Source: Actinomadura luzonensis (lineage in GTDB: Bacteria > Actinomycetota > Actinomycetes > Streptosporangiales > Streptosporangiaceae). Taken from it: a stretch of 64,000 nt of DNA. How positions within the stretch are numbered: the stretch's first letter is position 1; each line of letters starts with the position of its first letter. The notes below the pieces were generated by a model. The model was given only the letters and a program-made list of their open reading frames with translations. It had not been told where the DNA came from and ran no database searches. Both the position numbers and the translations under genes were made by a program. Location: contig NZ_JAKRKC020000001.1 of NCBI RefSeq assembly GCF_022664455.2, forward strand, positions 248,001-312,000. Direction: 5' to 3'. Positions 33,113-42,349 of the stretch are shown one piece after another.

Positions 33113-34084
33113 TCAGACGGCTTTCATCAGCGTGGCGGACGGCTCGCGCAGCAGCCCGCCGACGCCCTGGTCGAGGGCGGCCTTGGCGTAACGGACGGCG
33201 TCCAGGGCGTTGCCCGCGGCGCTCGGGGAGTCCTCGACGACCAGGCGCAGCTCCACCTCCAGCGGCGAGCCGCCGAACCCCTCGCCGTCGAGCCGGATGT
33301 AGGCGACCTTGCGGTCCTCCAGGAACGGCACGTACTGCGCCCCGACGTGCGTGGCCGCGCCCGCGCCCGCCGACTTGGTGGCCCGCTTGCTCGCCAGGCG
33401 GTCACCGTCGGTGAGGTTGACGAAGTCCATGTTGCCGCCGCCGAGGAGCTGGTGCCCGCCGGACAGGCGCACGCCGCTGCCGGCGAGGGCGTCCACCAGC
33501 GCCCGGTGCAGCAGCGTGGCGCCGAACGTGCTCTTCAGGTCGTCGCCGATCAGCGGCAGCCCGGCCGCGGCGAAGCGGGAGCGCCACTCGGGCGAGCGGG
33601 CGATGAGGGCCGGCATGCAGTTCACGAACGCGCACCCGGCCTCCAGCGCGGCCTCCGCGTACAGTTCGGCGGCGCGCTGCGCGCCCGTGGGCAGGAAGTT
33701 GAGTACGACGTGCGTGCCGGTCGCGGCCAGGTGGGCGGCGATCGCGGCGGGGGTGGCCGCGCCGCGCGGGTCCACCGGGCCGGCCGAGCCGGGGCCCACG
33801 CCGTCGGCCAGGACGCCGTCCGCGACCGGCACCCCGAGGTGCGGCACGCCGGCGAACCTGCGGGCGTTGTTGGGCGGCGTCCAGATGGCCTCGGACAGGT
33901 CGCGGCCGAGCTTGGCGGCGTTGACGTCGAAGGCGGCGGTGAAGCGCACCTGGGAGACGGCGTAGCCGGCGCACACCGGATGGGACAGGCCGGGGGCGTC
34001 GCCGTCGCGGTAGTACTCCACGCCCTGCACCAGGGACGACGCGCAATTGCCCACCCCGACGAGCCCCACGTTGACGGTCGTCAC
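33113..34084 (-). CDS. ino1: inositol-3-phosphate synthase
   Basis: A 323-residue NAD-dependent enzyme that cyclises glucose 6-phosphate to inositol 3-phosphate, feeding phosphatidylinositol and mycothiol in actinomycetes. Motifs: VGLVGVGNCASSLVQGVEYY (Rossmann), DVNAAKLGRDLSEAIW, VVLNFLPTG, GDDLKSTFGATLLHRAL and GGNMDFVNL. GTG 34084 overlaps the stop of the papain-like gene (GTGA). The short length is normal for actinobacterial enzymes. Confidence 0.93.
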   Translation of the reverse strand: MTTVNVGLVGVGNCASSLVQGVEYYRDGDAPGLSHPVCAGYAVSQVRFTAAFDVNAAKLGRDLSEAIWTPPNNARRFAGVPHLGVPVADGVLADGVGPGSAGPVDPRGAATPAAIAAHLAATGTHVVLNFLPTGAQRAAELYAEAALEAGCAFVNCMPALIARSPEWRSRFAAAGLPLIGDDLKSTFGATLLHRALVDALAGSGVRLSGGHQLLGGGNMDFVNLTDGDRLASKRATKSAGAGAATHVGAQYVPFLEDRKVAYIRLDGEGFGGSPLEVELRLVVEDSPSAAGNALDAVRYAKAALDQGVGGLLREPSATLMKAV

Positions 34085-34713
34085 GCGCGCTCCACCCCGA
34101 TGGTGATCTCGCCGCCGAGGTGGCGGCCGGTCAGCAGCTCCAGGTCGTCGCCGCTCCAGAAGCGTCCGGGGTCGTACCAGTTGGGGCGGCGGCCGGCGGG
34201 CAGCAGGCCCATCTCCTCGTAGGTGACCGCCACGACCTCCGCGCAGTACGCGCTCTCCAGCGTCGCCCCCTCGCGCGCCCGCGCGCGCCCCGAGCGGGGC
34301 ACCCGCCCCCGGAACCAGCGCCCCGCCAGCCGGGCCGTGGACGGGAACGGCGTGCCGTCCAGCCGGGCGACCGTGCGCAGGGCGGCGTCCTCCATCTCGG
34401 GCGTGGCCTCGGGTTCGAGCTGGCGCAGCCAGGCCCGCTGGCCGTACCTGTTGGCCCACACGGTGACGGCCGCCCGCAGGTCGTGGAGCTGCACGCCGCG
34501 CTGGTGGGTGCCGGCCCACAGGTCGGGCAGCGACCGGCCGAGCTCGGCGTGCCACATCATGGGCGGCAGGTCCTCGACCACGATGGCCATGCCCACGTGG
34601 TTGACGGGGCTGTTGGTCATGGTCTGGATGGCGCGGTCGGGCACCGAGCGGCCGCGGAAGACCCACAGGTCGCCGGTGCGCGTCACCTTGACGGCCTCGT
34701 CGAGTGTCAGCAC
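34081..34713 (-). CDS. permuted papain-like (YiiX/C92-type) protein
   Basis: A 210-residue protein with the permuted NlpC/P60 pattern: GDLWVFRGRSVPDRAIQTM, then NSPVNHVGMAIVV (His), and the late Cys in SAYCAEVVAVTYEEMGLL. In this clan the Cys follows the His in sequence and members act as amidases or bind acyl groups. It is coupled to the inositol-phosphate synthase gene; a lipid-linked role is possible but unproven. Confidence 0.65.
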   Translation of the reverse strand: MLTLDEAVKVTRTGDLWVFRGRSVPDRAIQTMTNSPVNHVGMAIVVEDLPPMMWHAELGRSLPDLWAGTHQRGVQLHDLRAAVTVWANRYGQRAWLRQLEPEATPEMEDAALRTVARLDGTPFPSTARLAGRWFRGRVPRSGRARAREGATLESAYCAEVVAVTYEEMGLLPAGRRPNWYDPGRFWSGDDLELLTGRHLGGEITIGVERA

Positions 34714-34730
34714 ATGGCTAGCCTAGGCAC

Positions 34731-34901
34731 ATGCGCAAGCGGTGGTGGAAAGTGCTCGGGCTGGCCGGGGTGATGGGCGTGGCGGCGACCGGCGTGGTGA
34801 TGGCGCGCGCCGAGCGGCGGCGGCGCGCGTACACGCCGGAGGAGATCAGGGCCAAGCTCAAGGAGAAGGTGGAGGGTCAGGCCGAGGGACGCAGGTCGTA
34901 G
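34731..34901 (+). CDS. 56-residue membrane-anchored small protein
   Basis: ATG 34731 opens MRKRWWKVLGLAGVMGVAA, followed by TGVVMARAERRRRAY and a charged helix TPEEIRAKLKEKVEGQ. One N-terminal membrane helix with a basic/charged cytoplasmic tail fits a common actinobacterial type of small protein. It overlaps the end of the convergent peptide-binding gene by 25 bases. No ribosome site is obvious, since the gene starts just 17 bases after the divergent papain-like gene. Confidence 0.6.
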   Translation: MRKRWWKVLGLAGVMGVAATGVVMARAERRRRAYTPEEIRAKLKEKVEGQAEGRRS

Positions 34902-36436
34902 ACGAAGACGACGTCGGAGTAGGCCGGGTTGTCCACGTATCCGCCGATGCTGCCCAGGTAGGCGCGCTGGTAGTTGGTCACCCACGGCAGCGCCACGGCC
35001 GCCCGCTGGTCCAGCACCCGCCGGGTGGCCTGCTCGTAGGCGCGCTGGGCGGCCGGCCTGTCGGTCACGGTCAGCTCGGGGATCGTGTCGAGCAGCGCGT
35101 CGAGCTCCTGGTCCTTGAGGTAGGCGAGGTTGAACACGGGCGGCTCGCCGCTGTGGAAGACGTTGCCGAAGTAGGAGTAGCCGTCGGCGTAGTCGGGCCA
35201 CCAGTACATGACGAAGATGTCCTGGCCGCGTTTCTTGCCCAGCTCCCACTGCTCGTTCCAGGCCATGCCGCGGGCCTCGACGGTGACGTTGAGCGGCTTC
35301 AGCGCGGCCTCCAGGCGGGTGGCGAGCAGCCGCCAGTCGGTGTCGCCCTCCCCGTACGTCAGCCGCAGCCGCAGCGGCCGCCCGCCCGGCCCGTAGCCGG
35401 CCCGGCGCAGCAGCCGCTCGGCGGCGGCGAGGTCCTGGCGCGGCACCCGGCCGGGGACGTGCCCCATCAGCCCTTCGGGGATGATGCCGCTGGCCGGGGA
35501 GCCGGCGCCCTTGAGGTCCTTGACGAGCCCGCGGTAGTCGACGGCCTTCTGCACCGCGCGCCGCACCCGCACGTCCTTCATGGGGCCGGCGGCGGTGTTG
35601 AACAGCAGCATCGCGGTCTGGAACGACGGCCGCTCGGAGGTGCGCACGCCGGGCGTGATCCTGGCCTTGGCGAACAGGCGGGGGTTGAGCCGCTCGACGA
35701 AGTCGACCTCGCCGCGCAGCAGCAGTTGCCAGGCGCGGTCGGCGTCGGGCACGACGCGGTACTTGACGCTGTTGTAGTGGGGTCTGTCCCAGCCGCCCCA
35801 GTACTTGTCGTACGCCTTGAGCGTGAGCTCCTCCTCCTTGCCCTTCTGCCAGCGCGCCACGGTGTACGGCCCGCTGCCGGCGTCCTTGCCCTGCCGGAAG
35901 TAGGCGGTGAGGTCGGGGGCGGCCTTGGTGTCGTAGATGTAGGCCGCGTACCCGGCCGAGGCGACGAGGTCGAGCGGCACCGGGTACTTGAGGGTGAACG
36001 TCACCGTGGCGGGGCCCTCGACGCGGATCGAGGAGACGGCGTCCCAGATGTAGGACGCGCCGGCCTTGGTCGCCATCGTGCGTTCGATGGACGCCTTGAC
36101 CGCCGCGGCGTCGAGCGGCCGGCCGGTGTGGAAGGTGACGCCGGCGCGCAGGTTGAAGGTCCAGGTGCGGCCGTCGGCGGAGGCGCGCCAGGAGGTGGCG
36201 AGGCGCGGGGTGGACTTCTTGGTGACGGGGTTCCAGAGGGTGAGCGTCTCGTAGACGTTCTGGAAGGCGACGATCTCGTTGGAGTAGGACTTGCCGGGGT
36301 CCCACTCGGTGATGATGTCGAGGTTCTTGACGTAGACGAACGGCGCCTCGCCCGCGGGGGCCCGGGCCGGCTCCGGGGGTGAGGAGCAGGCCGCGAGAAG
36401 CGCCAGCGCGGCGGCCGCGGCGAGACGACGGCGCAA
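34877..36436 (-). CDS. orphan peptide/nickel-type ABC substrate-binding lipoprotein
   Basis: A 519-residue family 5 extracellular binding protein. The lipobox LLAACS places the lipidated Cys at about residue 17. The domain is typical: PRLATSWRASADGRTWTFNL, VTFHTGRPLDAAAV and GEVDFVERLNPRLF. It closely resembles the binding protein at 44205 (FVYVKNLDIITEWDP versus FVYVPNLDVITDWDP; SAGYAAYIYDTKA versus SSGYAAYIYDVDA) but has no permease or ATPase beside it, so it may share the 40.7-44.2 kb transporter. The start is TTG 36436, with GAGGGAG 5 bases upstream; the nearby ATG 36441 is out of frame. Confidence 0.9.
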   Translation of the reverse strand: MRRRLAAAAALALLAACSSPPEPARAPAGEAPFVYVKNLDIITEWDPGKSYSNEIVAFQNVYETLTLWNPVTKKSTPRLATSWRASADGRTWTFNLRAGVTFHTGRPLDAAAVKASIERTMATKAGASYIWDAVSSIRVEGPATVTFTLKYPVPLDLVASAGYAAYIYDTKAAPDLTAYFRQGKDAGSGPYTVARWQKGKEEELTLKAYDKYWGGWDRPHYNSVKYRVVPDADRAWQLLLRGEVDFVERLNPRLFAKARITPGVRTSERPSFQTAMLLFNTAAGPMKDVRVRRAVQKAVDYRGLVKDLKGAGSPASGIIPEGLMGHVPGRVPRQDLAAAERLLRRAGYGPGGRPLRLRLTYGEGDTDWRLLATRLEAALKPLNVTVEARGMAWNEQWELGKKRGQDIFVMYWWPDYADGYSYFGNVFHSGEPPVFNLAYLKDQELDALLDTIPELTVTDRPAAQRAYEQATRRVLDQRAAVALPWVTNYQRAYLGSIGGYVDNPAYSDVVFVYDLRPSA

Positions 36437-36610
36437 CGCATCTCCCTCTGTCAGCGATGTGTCTCGGGCAACCTACTTCAAGATCATGAAAACCGGTGAC
36501 ACACGTCCAAAAGTCCCGAAAAATTGGGCAATTCAGTGATCGGATTGCTATTCTCGGGGCCTGTCCCGTCCGGGGTTGCCACCAGGGGACCAGGACCGGA
36601 GTGAGGTGCC

Positions 36611-38491
36611 ATGGGTCGTAGCCGGACGATCCGCATGAAGATCATCGGACTACTGCTGGTGCCGCTGGCCTCCATGGTGGTGTTGTGGGGAGTCATCACC
36701 GCCGTCACCGCGACCGAGAGTTTGGAGCTGCGCGAATACAAGACACTCTGGACGAACCTGCGCCATCCCGCGTACAAACTGATCAGCGAGATTCAGCGTG
36801 AGCGTCTGGTCTCGGCCAAGCTCCTGCGCCACACGGCCGGCGCCGCCACCGTGGCCGCGCAGCGGACCCGCACCGACGCCGCACGGGACACGTTCAGGCA
36901 GCTCTCCAGCACGACCAAGAACCGATCGGAAGAGATCCGGACACAGGTGGACGCGGTGTACACGCAGCTCGACAGGCTCGACGCGATCAGGGGAGAGATC
37001 GACACGGGCCTGTCCGACCGTCTGCACACCGTGGAGGCGTACAACGCGATCATCGACACGGTCTTCGGCCTGCACCGGCACGTCGCGCTCATCGACGACA
37101 TCCCGATCTACGAGCAGTCGCGCGTGGTCATCGACCTCGGCTACGCCAAGGAGCTGCTGACCCGGGAGCAGGCCATCGCGCTCGGCCCGGTCACCGAGAA
37201 CGAGCGCCGGCTCTTCACCCAGATCGTGGGCAACCGGCGCTTCCTCGTCGACCAGTCGCTCGGCGAGCTCGACCGGCCGCTGCGGGACGCCAACGTGGTG
37301 CTCATCTCCTCCCCCGCCTACCAGCGCATGCGGATGATGGAGGACCAGATCATCGCCGGCCGGGTGCCGCGGAGCTGGCTCGACACGACCGACGCGCTGG
37401 CCAGGTCGTTCCAGTCGTCGCTCATGCAGGCCAGCGCCACGCTGAACGCGCGCGCCGAGCCGGTCGCGGACGAGGTGCTGCGGCGGGCGTTCATGCTGGC
37501 GGGCCTGTGCCTGGCGCTGGTGGTCGTGTCGATCGCGTTCTCGCTGCGGATGGGCAACCGGCTGTCGAAGGAGCTGGGCTCGCTGCGGCTGGCCGCGCTG
37601 GAGGTGGCCCAGGAGCGGCTGCCCCAGGTGGTGGCCAAGCTGCGGAGGGGCGAGAAGGTCGAGCTGCCGGAGCTGTCGGTGCCGAGCACCACCACCGAGA
37701 TCGACGACGTCGGCCAGGCGTTCTCCACCGTCCAGCAGACCGCCGTGGAGGCCGCGGTCGGCCAGGCGCAGCTCAGCGAGGGCGTCGGGCACGTCTTCCG
37801 CAACCTGGCCCGGCGCAGCCAGGCGCTGCTGCACCGCCAGCGCATCCAGCTCCAGGACATGCAGCACCGGGCGACCGAGCCGGACGCCCTGGAGGACCTG
37901 TTCAAGCTCGACCACCTGACGACGCGCATGCGCCGCCACGCGGAGGGCCTGATCATCCTGTCCGGCGCCACCCCGGGCCGCGGCTGGAGCAGGCCGGTGC
38001 CGCTGCTCGACGTGGCGCGCGGCGCGGCGGCCGAGGTCGAGGACTACCAGCGGGTCACCGTCGAGCCGATGCCGGCCAAGCGCCTGGCCGGGCCCGTCGT
38101 CGGCGACGTGATCCACCTGATCGCCGAGCTCATCGAGAACGCGACCGTCTACTCCCCCGAGAAGACGCCGGTCATCGTGCGCGGGGAGACCGCGGCCCGC
38201 GGCTTCGTCTTCGAGGTCGAGGACCGCGGGTTCGGGATGAGCCCCGAGGAGCTGGCCGAGTACAACGCGCGGCTGGCCAGCCCACCGGAGTTCGACCTGG
38301 CCGACAGCGACCGGCTCGGCCTGTTCGTCGTCTCCCGCCTGGCCGCCAGGCACGACATCCGCGTGACCTTGCGCGGTTCACCATATGGAGGGACCACCGC
38401 GATCGTGTTGATCCCGGAAGAGCACGTGGCCGAGCCCGAGGCTCCCGCCGAGGAGCCCAAGCGCCCCATGCGGGTGGTGCGGAGTGAGTGA
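36611..38491 (+). CDS. nitrate/nitrite-sensor-type histidine kinase (conservon kinase)
   Basis: A 626-residue membrane kinase. Membrane helices lie at about 9-31 (IIGLLLVPLASMVVLWGV) and about 296-315 (FMLAGLCLALVVVSIAFSL), enclosing an extracellular NIT domain. After a HAMP-like linker comes the dimerisation helix with LDHLTTRMRRHAEGL and an ATPase domain with LIAELIENATVYSP (N box), VEDRGFGMS (G1) and GLFVVSRLAARHDI. This is the CvnA-type kinase of actinobacterial conservons. It overlaps the DUF742 gene by 8 bases. The usual roadblock and GTPase genes are missing. Confidence 0.92.
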   Translation: MGRSRTIRMKIIGLLLVPLASMVVLWGVITAVTATESLELREYKTLWTNLRHPAYKLISEIQRERLVSAKLLRHTAGAATVAAQRTRTDAARDTFRQLSSTTKNRSEEIRTQVDAVYTQLDRLDAIRGEIDTGLSDRLHTVEAYNAIIDTVFGLHRHVALIDDIPIYEQSRVVIDLGYAKELLTREQAIALGPVTENERRLFTQIVGNRRFLVDQSLGELDRPLRDANVVLISSPAYQRMRMMEDQIIAGRVPRSWLDTTDALARSFQSSLMQASATLNARAEPVADEVLRRAFMLAGLCLALVVVSIAFSLRMGNRLSKELGSLRLAALEVAQERLPQVVAKLRRGEKVELPELSVPSTTTEIDDVGQAFSTVQQTAVEAAVGQAQLSEGVGHVFRNLARRSQALLHRQRIQLQDMQHRATEPDALEDLFKLDHLTTRMRRHAEGLIILSGATPGRGWSRPVPLLDVARGAAAEVEDYQRVTVEPMPAKRLAGPVVGDVIHLIAELIENATVYSPEKTPVIVRGETAARGFVFEVEDRGFGMSPEELAEYNARLASPPEFDLADSDRLGLFVVSRLAARHDIRVTLRGSPYGGTTAIVLIPEEHVAEPEAPAEEPKRPMRVVRSE

Positions 38492-38840
38492 CGAGCGCTG
38501 GCTGGACGAGGACGCCGGTCCGATCGTCCCCGCCTACCTGCTGACCCGGGGCCGCACGGTGCCCGCGAGCGAGGCGATCGACCTCATCGCGGTGATCATC
38601 ACCGCCGGCGGCCTCACCCCGCCCGTGGGCCTCGGCCCCGAGCACCTGATCATCCTGCAGAAGTGCACGAGACCGACCCGCCTCGTGGACGTGGCCGCCG
38701 AGCTGAACCTGCCCATCGGCGTGGTCCGCGTGCTGGTGGGCGACCTCTACGCGCAGGAGCTCGTGCAGGTCGAGCACCCGCCGCCCGCGCCGGACGCGAA
38801 GGTCCTGCTGGAAGTGATCAGCGGGCTGAAGGCGCTGTGA
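38484..38840 (+). CDS. DUF742 protein (CvnC-like)
   Basis: A 118-residue protein of the conservon DUF742 family: VPAYLLTRGRTVPASEAIDL, LGPEHLIILQKCTRPTRLVD and VAAELNLPIGVVRVLVGDL, a winged-helix-like fold. It normally works with a sensor kinase, a roadblock protein and a small GTPase. Here it directly follows the kinase (GTG 38484 inside the kinase's end) and overlaps the convergent MFS gene by 23 bases, leaving no room for the other two. Confidence 0.9.
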   Translation: MSDERWLDEDAGPIVPAYLLTRGRTVPASEAIDLIAVIITAGGLTPPVGLGPEHLIILQKCTRPTRLVDVAAELNLPIGVVRVLVGDLYAQELVQVEHPPPAPDAKVLLEVISGLKAL

Positions 38841-40212
38841 GCGCCCGGCGGTTGAGCCGCCCGTAGACGAGGGCGAACGCCGTGGCCAGGACGCCGGCCA
38901 CGGCGGCCGCCCCGAAGACCCACTGGTAGCCGGGCACGCCGGGCCGGGCGGCGAGGACGGCCGCGATCACCGCGCCGGAGACGCTGCCGCCGACGATCCG
39001 CACCAGCGCGTTCACGCCCGCCGCCACGGCGGTCTTGCCGGGGTCCACGTGCTCGACGGCCATCGTGCCGAGGGCCGCGTAGCCGATGCCGAGGCCGATG
39101 CCCATGAGCGAGGCGGCCACGTACAGGTGGACGGGGGCGTCGTGCAGGACCACCAGCCACAGGGCGGCCAGCGCGGTGACGGCGGAGCCCGCCGCGACCA
39201 TCGTGGAGGCGGCGAAGCGGCGCATGAACCGGCCCGCGAACAACGAGATCACCAGCATGAACAGGGTGCTCGGCAGCAGGTAGAGCCCGACCTGGAGGGT
39301 CGAGGCGGAGAACCCGGCGGGCGACTGCGCGTAACCGGACATCCCGGTCAGCAGCGTGAAGAACCCGAACCCGAGCAGCATCGAGGCGACGGTCGCGCCC
39401 ACCGTGCCCCGGTGCACCAGCATCGCCATCTCCACCAGCGGCTCGGCGACCCGGCGCTCCACCGCCACCCACACCGCCGCGAGCGCCACCGCGGCGGCGA
39501 ACAGGCCCAGCACGCCCGGCGAGGTCCAGCCCCACGAGCCGCCCTCGCTGACGGCCAGCAGCAGCGCCACCAGCCAGGCCGCCATGAGCGCGCCGCCCAG
39601 CAGGTCGGGACGGCCCCGCCCGGCGGGCGCCCGGTCGCGGACGAGGACGGCGACCACGATCGCGGCCACCAGCGAGATCCCGCCGATGATCCAGAACACC
39701 AGGTGCCAGTCCCCCGACGCGAGGCCGGCCAGGATCATGCCGCCGCCGCTGCCGAAGCCCATCGTCGCGCTGACCACCCCGATGCCGGTCGCGAGCTGGT
39801 TGCGCGGCAGCACGTCGCGCACCACCCCGATCGACAGCGGCACCAGCGCGGCCACCGCTCCCTGCAGCACGCGGGCGGCCACCAGCCACGGCAGGGAGGG
39901 CGCCAGGGCCGCCATGACCGAGCCGGCCACCAGCAGGGCGAGCGCCGCGAGGATCACCGGGCGCCTGCCGTACATGTCGCCGAAGCGCGACAGCAGGGGC
40001 GTGGCCACGGCGGCGACCAGCAGGCTCAGGGTCAGCGTCCAGGTCACGGCCGCCAGCGAGGTGTGCAGCTCGCGTTGCAGGACGGGCAGCAGGGGCACCA
40101 CGGCGGTGTTCTGCAACGCGGCGATGGAGGCGGCGAAGGCCAGGGCGACCACGCCGGGCCAGGGGTTCGCGGTCGGCGTCGCGCGTGGCGCGGCCGTCGT
40201 CACTGTCGCCAT
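38818..40212 (-). CDS. MFS drug exporter (DHA2-like)
   Basis: A 464-residue transporter with about 14 hydrophobic segments. Motif A is FGDMYGRRPVILAALAL (about 77-93) and motif C-like residues are GIGVVSATMGFGSGGGMI. It probably effluxes small amphiphilic compounds by proton antiport. The divergent marR gene 73 bases away, with repeated sites between them, suggests substrate-induced control. Confidence 0.92.
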   Translation of the reverse strand: MATVTTAAPRATPTANPWPGVVALAFAASIAALQNTAVVPLLPVLQRELHTSLAAVTWTLTLSLLVAAVATPLLSRFGDMYGRRPVILAALALLVAGSVMAALAPSLPWLVAARVLQGAVAALVPLSIGVVRDVLPRNQLATGIGVVSATMGFGSGGGMILAGLASGDWHLVFWIIGGISLVAAIVVAVLVRDRAPAGRGRPDLLGGALMAAWLVALLLAVSEGGSWGWTSPGVLGLFAAAVALAAVWVAVERRVAEPLVEMAMLVHRGTVGATVASMLLGFGFFTLLTGMSGYAQSPAGFSASTLQVGLYLLPSTLFMLVISLFAGRFMRRFAASTMVAAGSAVTALAALWLVVLHDAPVHLYVAASLMGIGLGIGYAALGTMAVEHVDPGKTAVAAGVNALVRIVGGSVSGAVIAAVLAARPGVPGYQWVFGAAAVAGVLATAFALVYGRLNRRALTAPSAR

Positions 40213-40234
40213 CTCGGCTCCTTTAGATACCTTG

Positions 40235-40286
40235 GGTAAGTAACCGAGGCACGACTATACATACGTAAGTTAGGTAAGTAAACCGA
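40235..40286. promoter_or_regulatory. direct repeats in the MFS/marR intergenic region, probable MarR sites
   Basis: GGTAAGTAACCGA at 40235-40247 and GGTAAGTAAACCGA at 40273-40286 are direct repeats; a further related piece ACGTAAGTTAGG lies between. They span the 73-base gap and the second reaches the marR start codon. MarR regulators usually bind in such shared promoters and repress both genes. Confidence 0.55.
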
Positions 40287-40753
40287 TGGACGCAGATCTC
40301 GCCAGGACGGTGGCCGCCTTCCGCACGATCACGGCCTCGCTCAAGAGCGCCAAGACCCACGAGCGGCTGACCGAGGCCGCGGGCGTCCGCCTGGACCGGC
40401 CCGACGTGCAGATCCTCGTCCACCTCCTCGACGCGGGCGAGCCCCGCAGGATCGGCGCGATCGCCACCGGCCTCCAGGTCGAGAGCCCCCACGTCACCCG
40501 GCACGTGGCGGCGCTGGAGCAGCGCGGGCTGGTCGAGCGGGTCCGCGACCCCGACGACGGGCGGGCCTGGCGCATCGGCCTCACCGAGGCGGGCGCGACG
40601 GCCGCGGGCAAGTGCCAGCAGGTGACCTCGGAGTGGTTCGCGGGCGCGATGGCGAAGTGGCCGGAGGAGGACCGCGCCGAGCTGCGGCGGCTGCTGGAGC
40701 GCCTGTCGGACGACGTCGTCGCGCACCTCCGCGAGCAGGGGGCGGCTACGTGA
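40286..40753 (+). CDS. MarR-family regulator
   Basis: A 155-residue winged-helix regulator: AGVRLDRPDVQILVHLLDAG, then the recognition helix region LQVESPHVTRHVAALEQRGL and the wing VRDPDDGRAWRIGLTEAG. It is expected to be a dimer that releases DNA on binding an amphiphilic ligand and to control the divergent MFS exporter. Its stop overlaps the end of the convergent ABC ATPase gene by 8 bases. Confidence 0.92.
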   Translation: MDADLARTVAAFRTITASLKSAKTHERLTEAAGVRLDRPDVQILVHLLDAGEPRRIGAIATGLQVESPHVTRHVAALEQRGLVERVRDPDDGRAWRIGLTEAGATAAGKCQQVTSEWFAGAMAKWPEEDRAELRRLLERLSDDVVAHLREQGAAT

Positions 40754-41615
40754 GGACGTCCTCCGCGCGGTGACAGGCCACCTGGCGGCCGGCCAGCTCC
40801 CTGAGCGCGGGCGGCCGCTCGCACTGCGGCGCGGCCAGCGGGCAGCGCAGCCGGTACGGGCAGCCGGTCGCGGCCGGCACGGCCTCGGTCCGCCCGTTCG
40901 CGGCCGGCGGCGGCCCGCCGAGCCGCGGCACCGCGTCACGCAGGGCCCTCGTGTACGGGTGCGCCGGCCGCGCCAGCAGCTCCGCCGTCGGCCCCGACTC
41001 CACCACCCGCCCGGCGAACAACACGTGCGAGGTCCGGCACAGCCGCTCCACCACGGCGAGGTTGTGGGTGATGAGCAGGCGCTCGGTGTCGAGCCCGGCG
41101 AGCAGGTCGAGGATCCGCGCCTGCACCGTCACGTCCAGGGCGCTGGTCGGCTCGTCGAGGATGAGCAGGCGGGGGCCGACCGCGAGGGCGCGGGCGATGA
41201 CCACGCGCTGCCGCTGGCCGCCGGAGAGCTGGTGCGGGCGGCGGCCGGCCAGCTCGGGGTCCAGGCCGACCTGTTCCAGCAGCTCCCCCACCCGGGAACG
41301 CTCGGCGCGCGGCAGGGCCTCGGCGACGGACGCGCCGATCCGCATGCGGGGGTCGAGGGCCTCGGCCTGGAAGACGGGCTGGACGTCCTTCCGGAACGTC
41401 CGCATGTCCGCTTTTTTGAGCGTCTGGTCGCCGTACCAGATATTTCCGGACATGGGGGTGAGCAGGCCCAGGAACGCCCGCGCCAGCGTCGTCTTGCCCG
41501 ACCCGCTCTCCCCGATCAGCCCGACCCCGCCCGCCACGATGTCGAGGCTGACGTCGTGCACCACGGGACGCCCGCCGTACCCGAGGGTCACGCGCTCGGC
41601 TCTGAGCAGGGTCAC
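40746..41615 (-). CDS. peptide ABC transporter ATP-binding protein (DppF-like)
   Basis: A 289-residue ATPase with Walker A GESGSGKTTL, signature LSGGQRQRVVIARAL, Walker B LLILDEPTSALDVTV and the oligopeptide-type C-terminal region HPYTRALRDAVPRLGG followed by a Cys-rich tail (CPYRLRCPLAAPQCE) typical of OppD/DppD-like subunits. GTG 41615 overlaps the stop of the preceding ATPase (GTGA). It is the last gene of the importer operon that begins at 48473. Confidence 0.9.
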   Translation of the reverse strand: MTLLRAERVTLGYGGRPVVHDVSLDIVAGGVGLIGESGSGKTTLARAFLGLLTPMSGNIWYGDQTLKKADMRTFRKDVQPVFQAEALDPRMRIGASVAEALPRAERSRVGELLEQVGLDPELAGRRPHQLSGGQRQRVVIARALAVGPRLLILDEPTSALDVTVQARILDLLAGLDTERLLITHNLAVVERLCRTSHVLFAGRVVESGPTAELLARPAHPYTRALRDAVPRLGGPPPAANGRTEAVPAATGCPYRLRCPLAAPQCERPPALRELAGRQVACHRAEDVLT

Positions 41616-42349
41616 GGCAGCGCCTCCAGCAGCTCGCGCGTGTACGGATGGGACGGCTCGGCCAGCACCCGCGCCGCCGGCCCCGACTCGACCACCGCGC
41701 CGTCCTTCATCACCAGCACCCGGTCGGCGATCGTGGAGACCAGGGCCAGGTCGTGCGAGACGAGCAGCAGCGCGAGGCCGCGCTCGGCGCGCAGCCGGCG
41801 CAGCACGGCGACCACCTCGGCCTGCACGGTCACGTCGAGCGCGCTGGTCGGCTCGTCGGCCAGGACGACCTCCGCGCCGAGCGCGATCGCCAGCGCGATC
41901 GCGAAACGCTGGGCCTGCCCGCCGGAGATCTCGTGCGGGTAGCGGCGCAGCAGCCCGGGGTCGAGCAGCACGGCCCGCATCGCCTCGGCCATGGCCGCCT
42001 CGCCCGCCTCCCTGCCGTGCAGCCGCAGCGCCCGCCGCATGAGCACGCCGAGCCGGGTGGCGGGGCCGAGCGCGGCCTGCGGCGACTGGATCACCAGCGC
42101 CGCCCTGGCCCCGCGCAGCTCGCGCAGGCGGCGCGGCGGCGCGCTCAGCACGTCCACGCCGCACACCCGGACCGAGCCGGTCACCTCGGCGTCGGTGAGC
42201 AGGCCGAGCAGCGCGAGCAGCGTCGTCGACTTGCCCGACCCGCTCTCCCCCACGATCGCCACGCACTCGCCCGCGGCCACGTCCAGCTCGGGCACGCCGG
42301 CGACGACCCGGCCGCCGTAGCTCACCCTGAGGTCGCGCACCTCGATCAC
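41612..42349 (-). CDS. peptide ABC transporter ATP-binding protein (DppD-like)
   Basis: A 245-residue ATPase: Walker A GESGSGKSTT, signature ISGGQAQRFAIALAIAL, Walker B VVLADEPTSALDVTVQ, ending HPYTRELLEALP. It stops before the Cys-rich oligopeptide tail found in longer relatives and in its partner. GTG 42349 overlaps the permease stop (GTGA). It pairs with the DppF-like subunit to drive the two permeases. Confidence 0.9.
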   Translation of the reverse strand: MIEVRDLRVSYGGRVVAGVPELDVAAGECVAIVGESGSGKSTTLLALLGLLTDAEVTGSVRVCGVDVLSAPPRRLRELRGARAALVIQSPQAALGPATRLGVLMRRALRLHGREAGEAAMAEAMRAVLLDPGLLRRYPHEISGGQAQRFAIALAIALGAEVVLADEPTSALDVTVQAEVVAVLRRLRAERGLALLLVSHDLALVSTIADRVLVMKDGAVVESGPAARVLAEPSHPYTRELLEALP

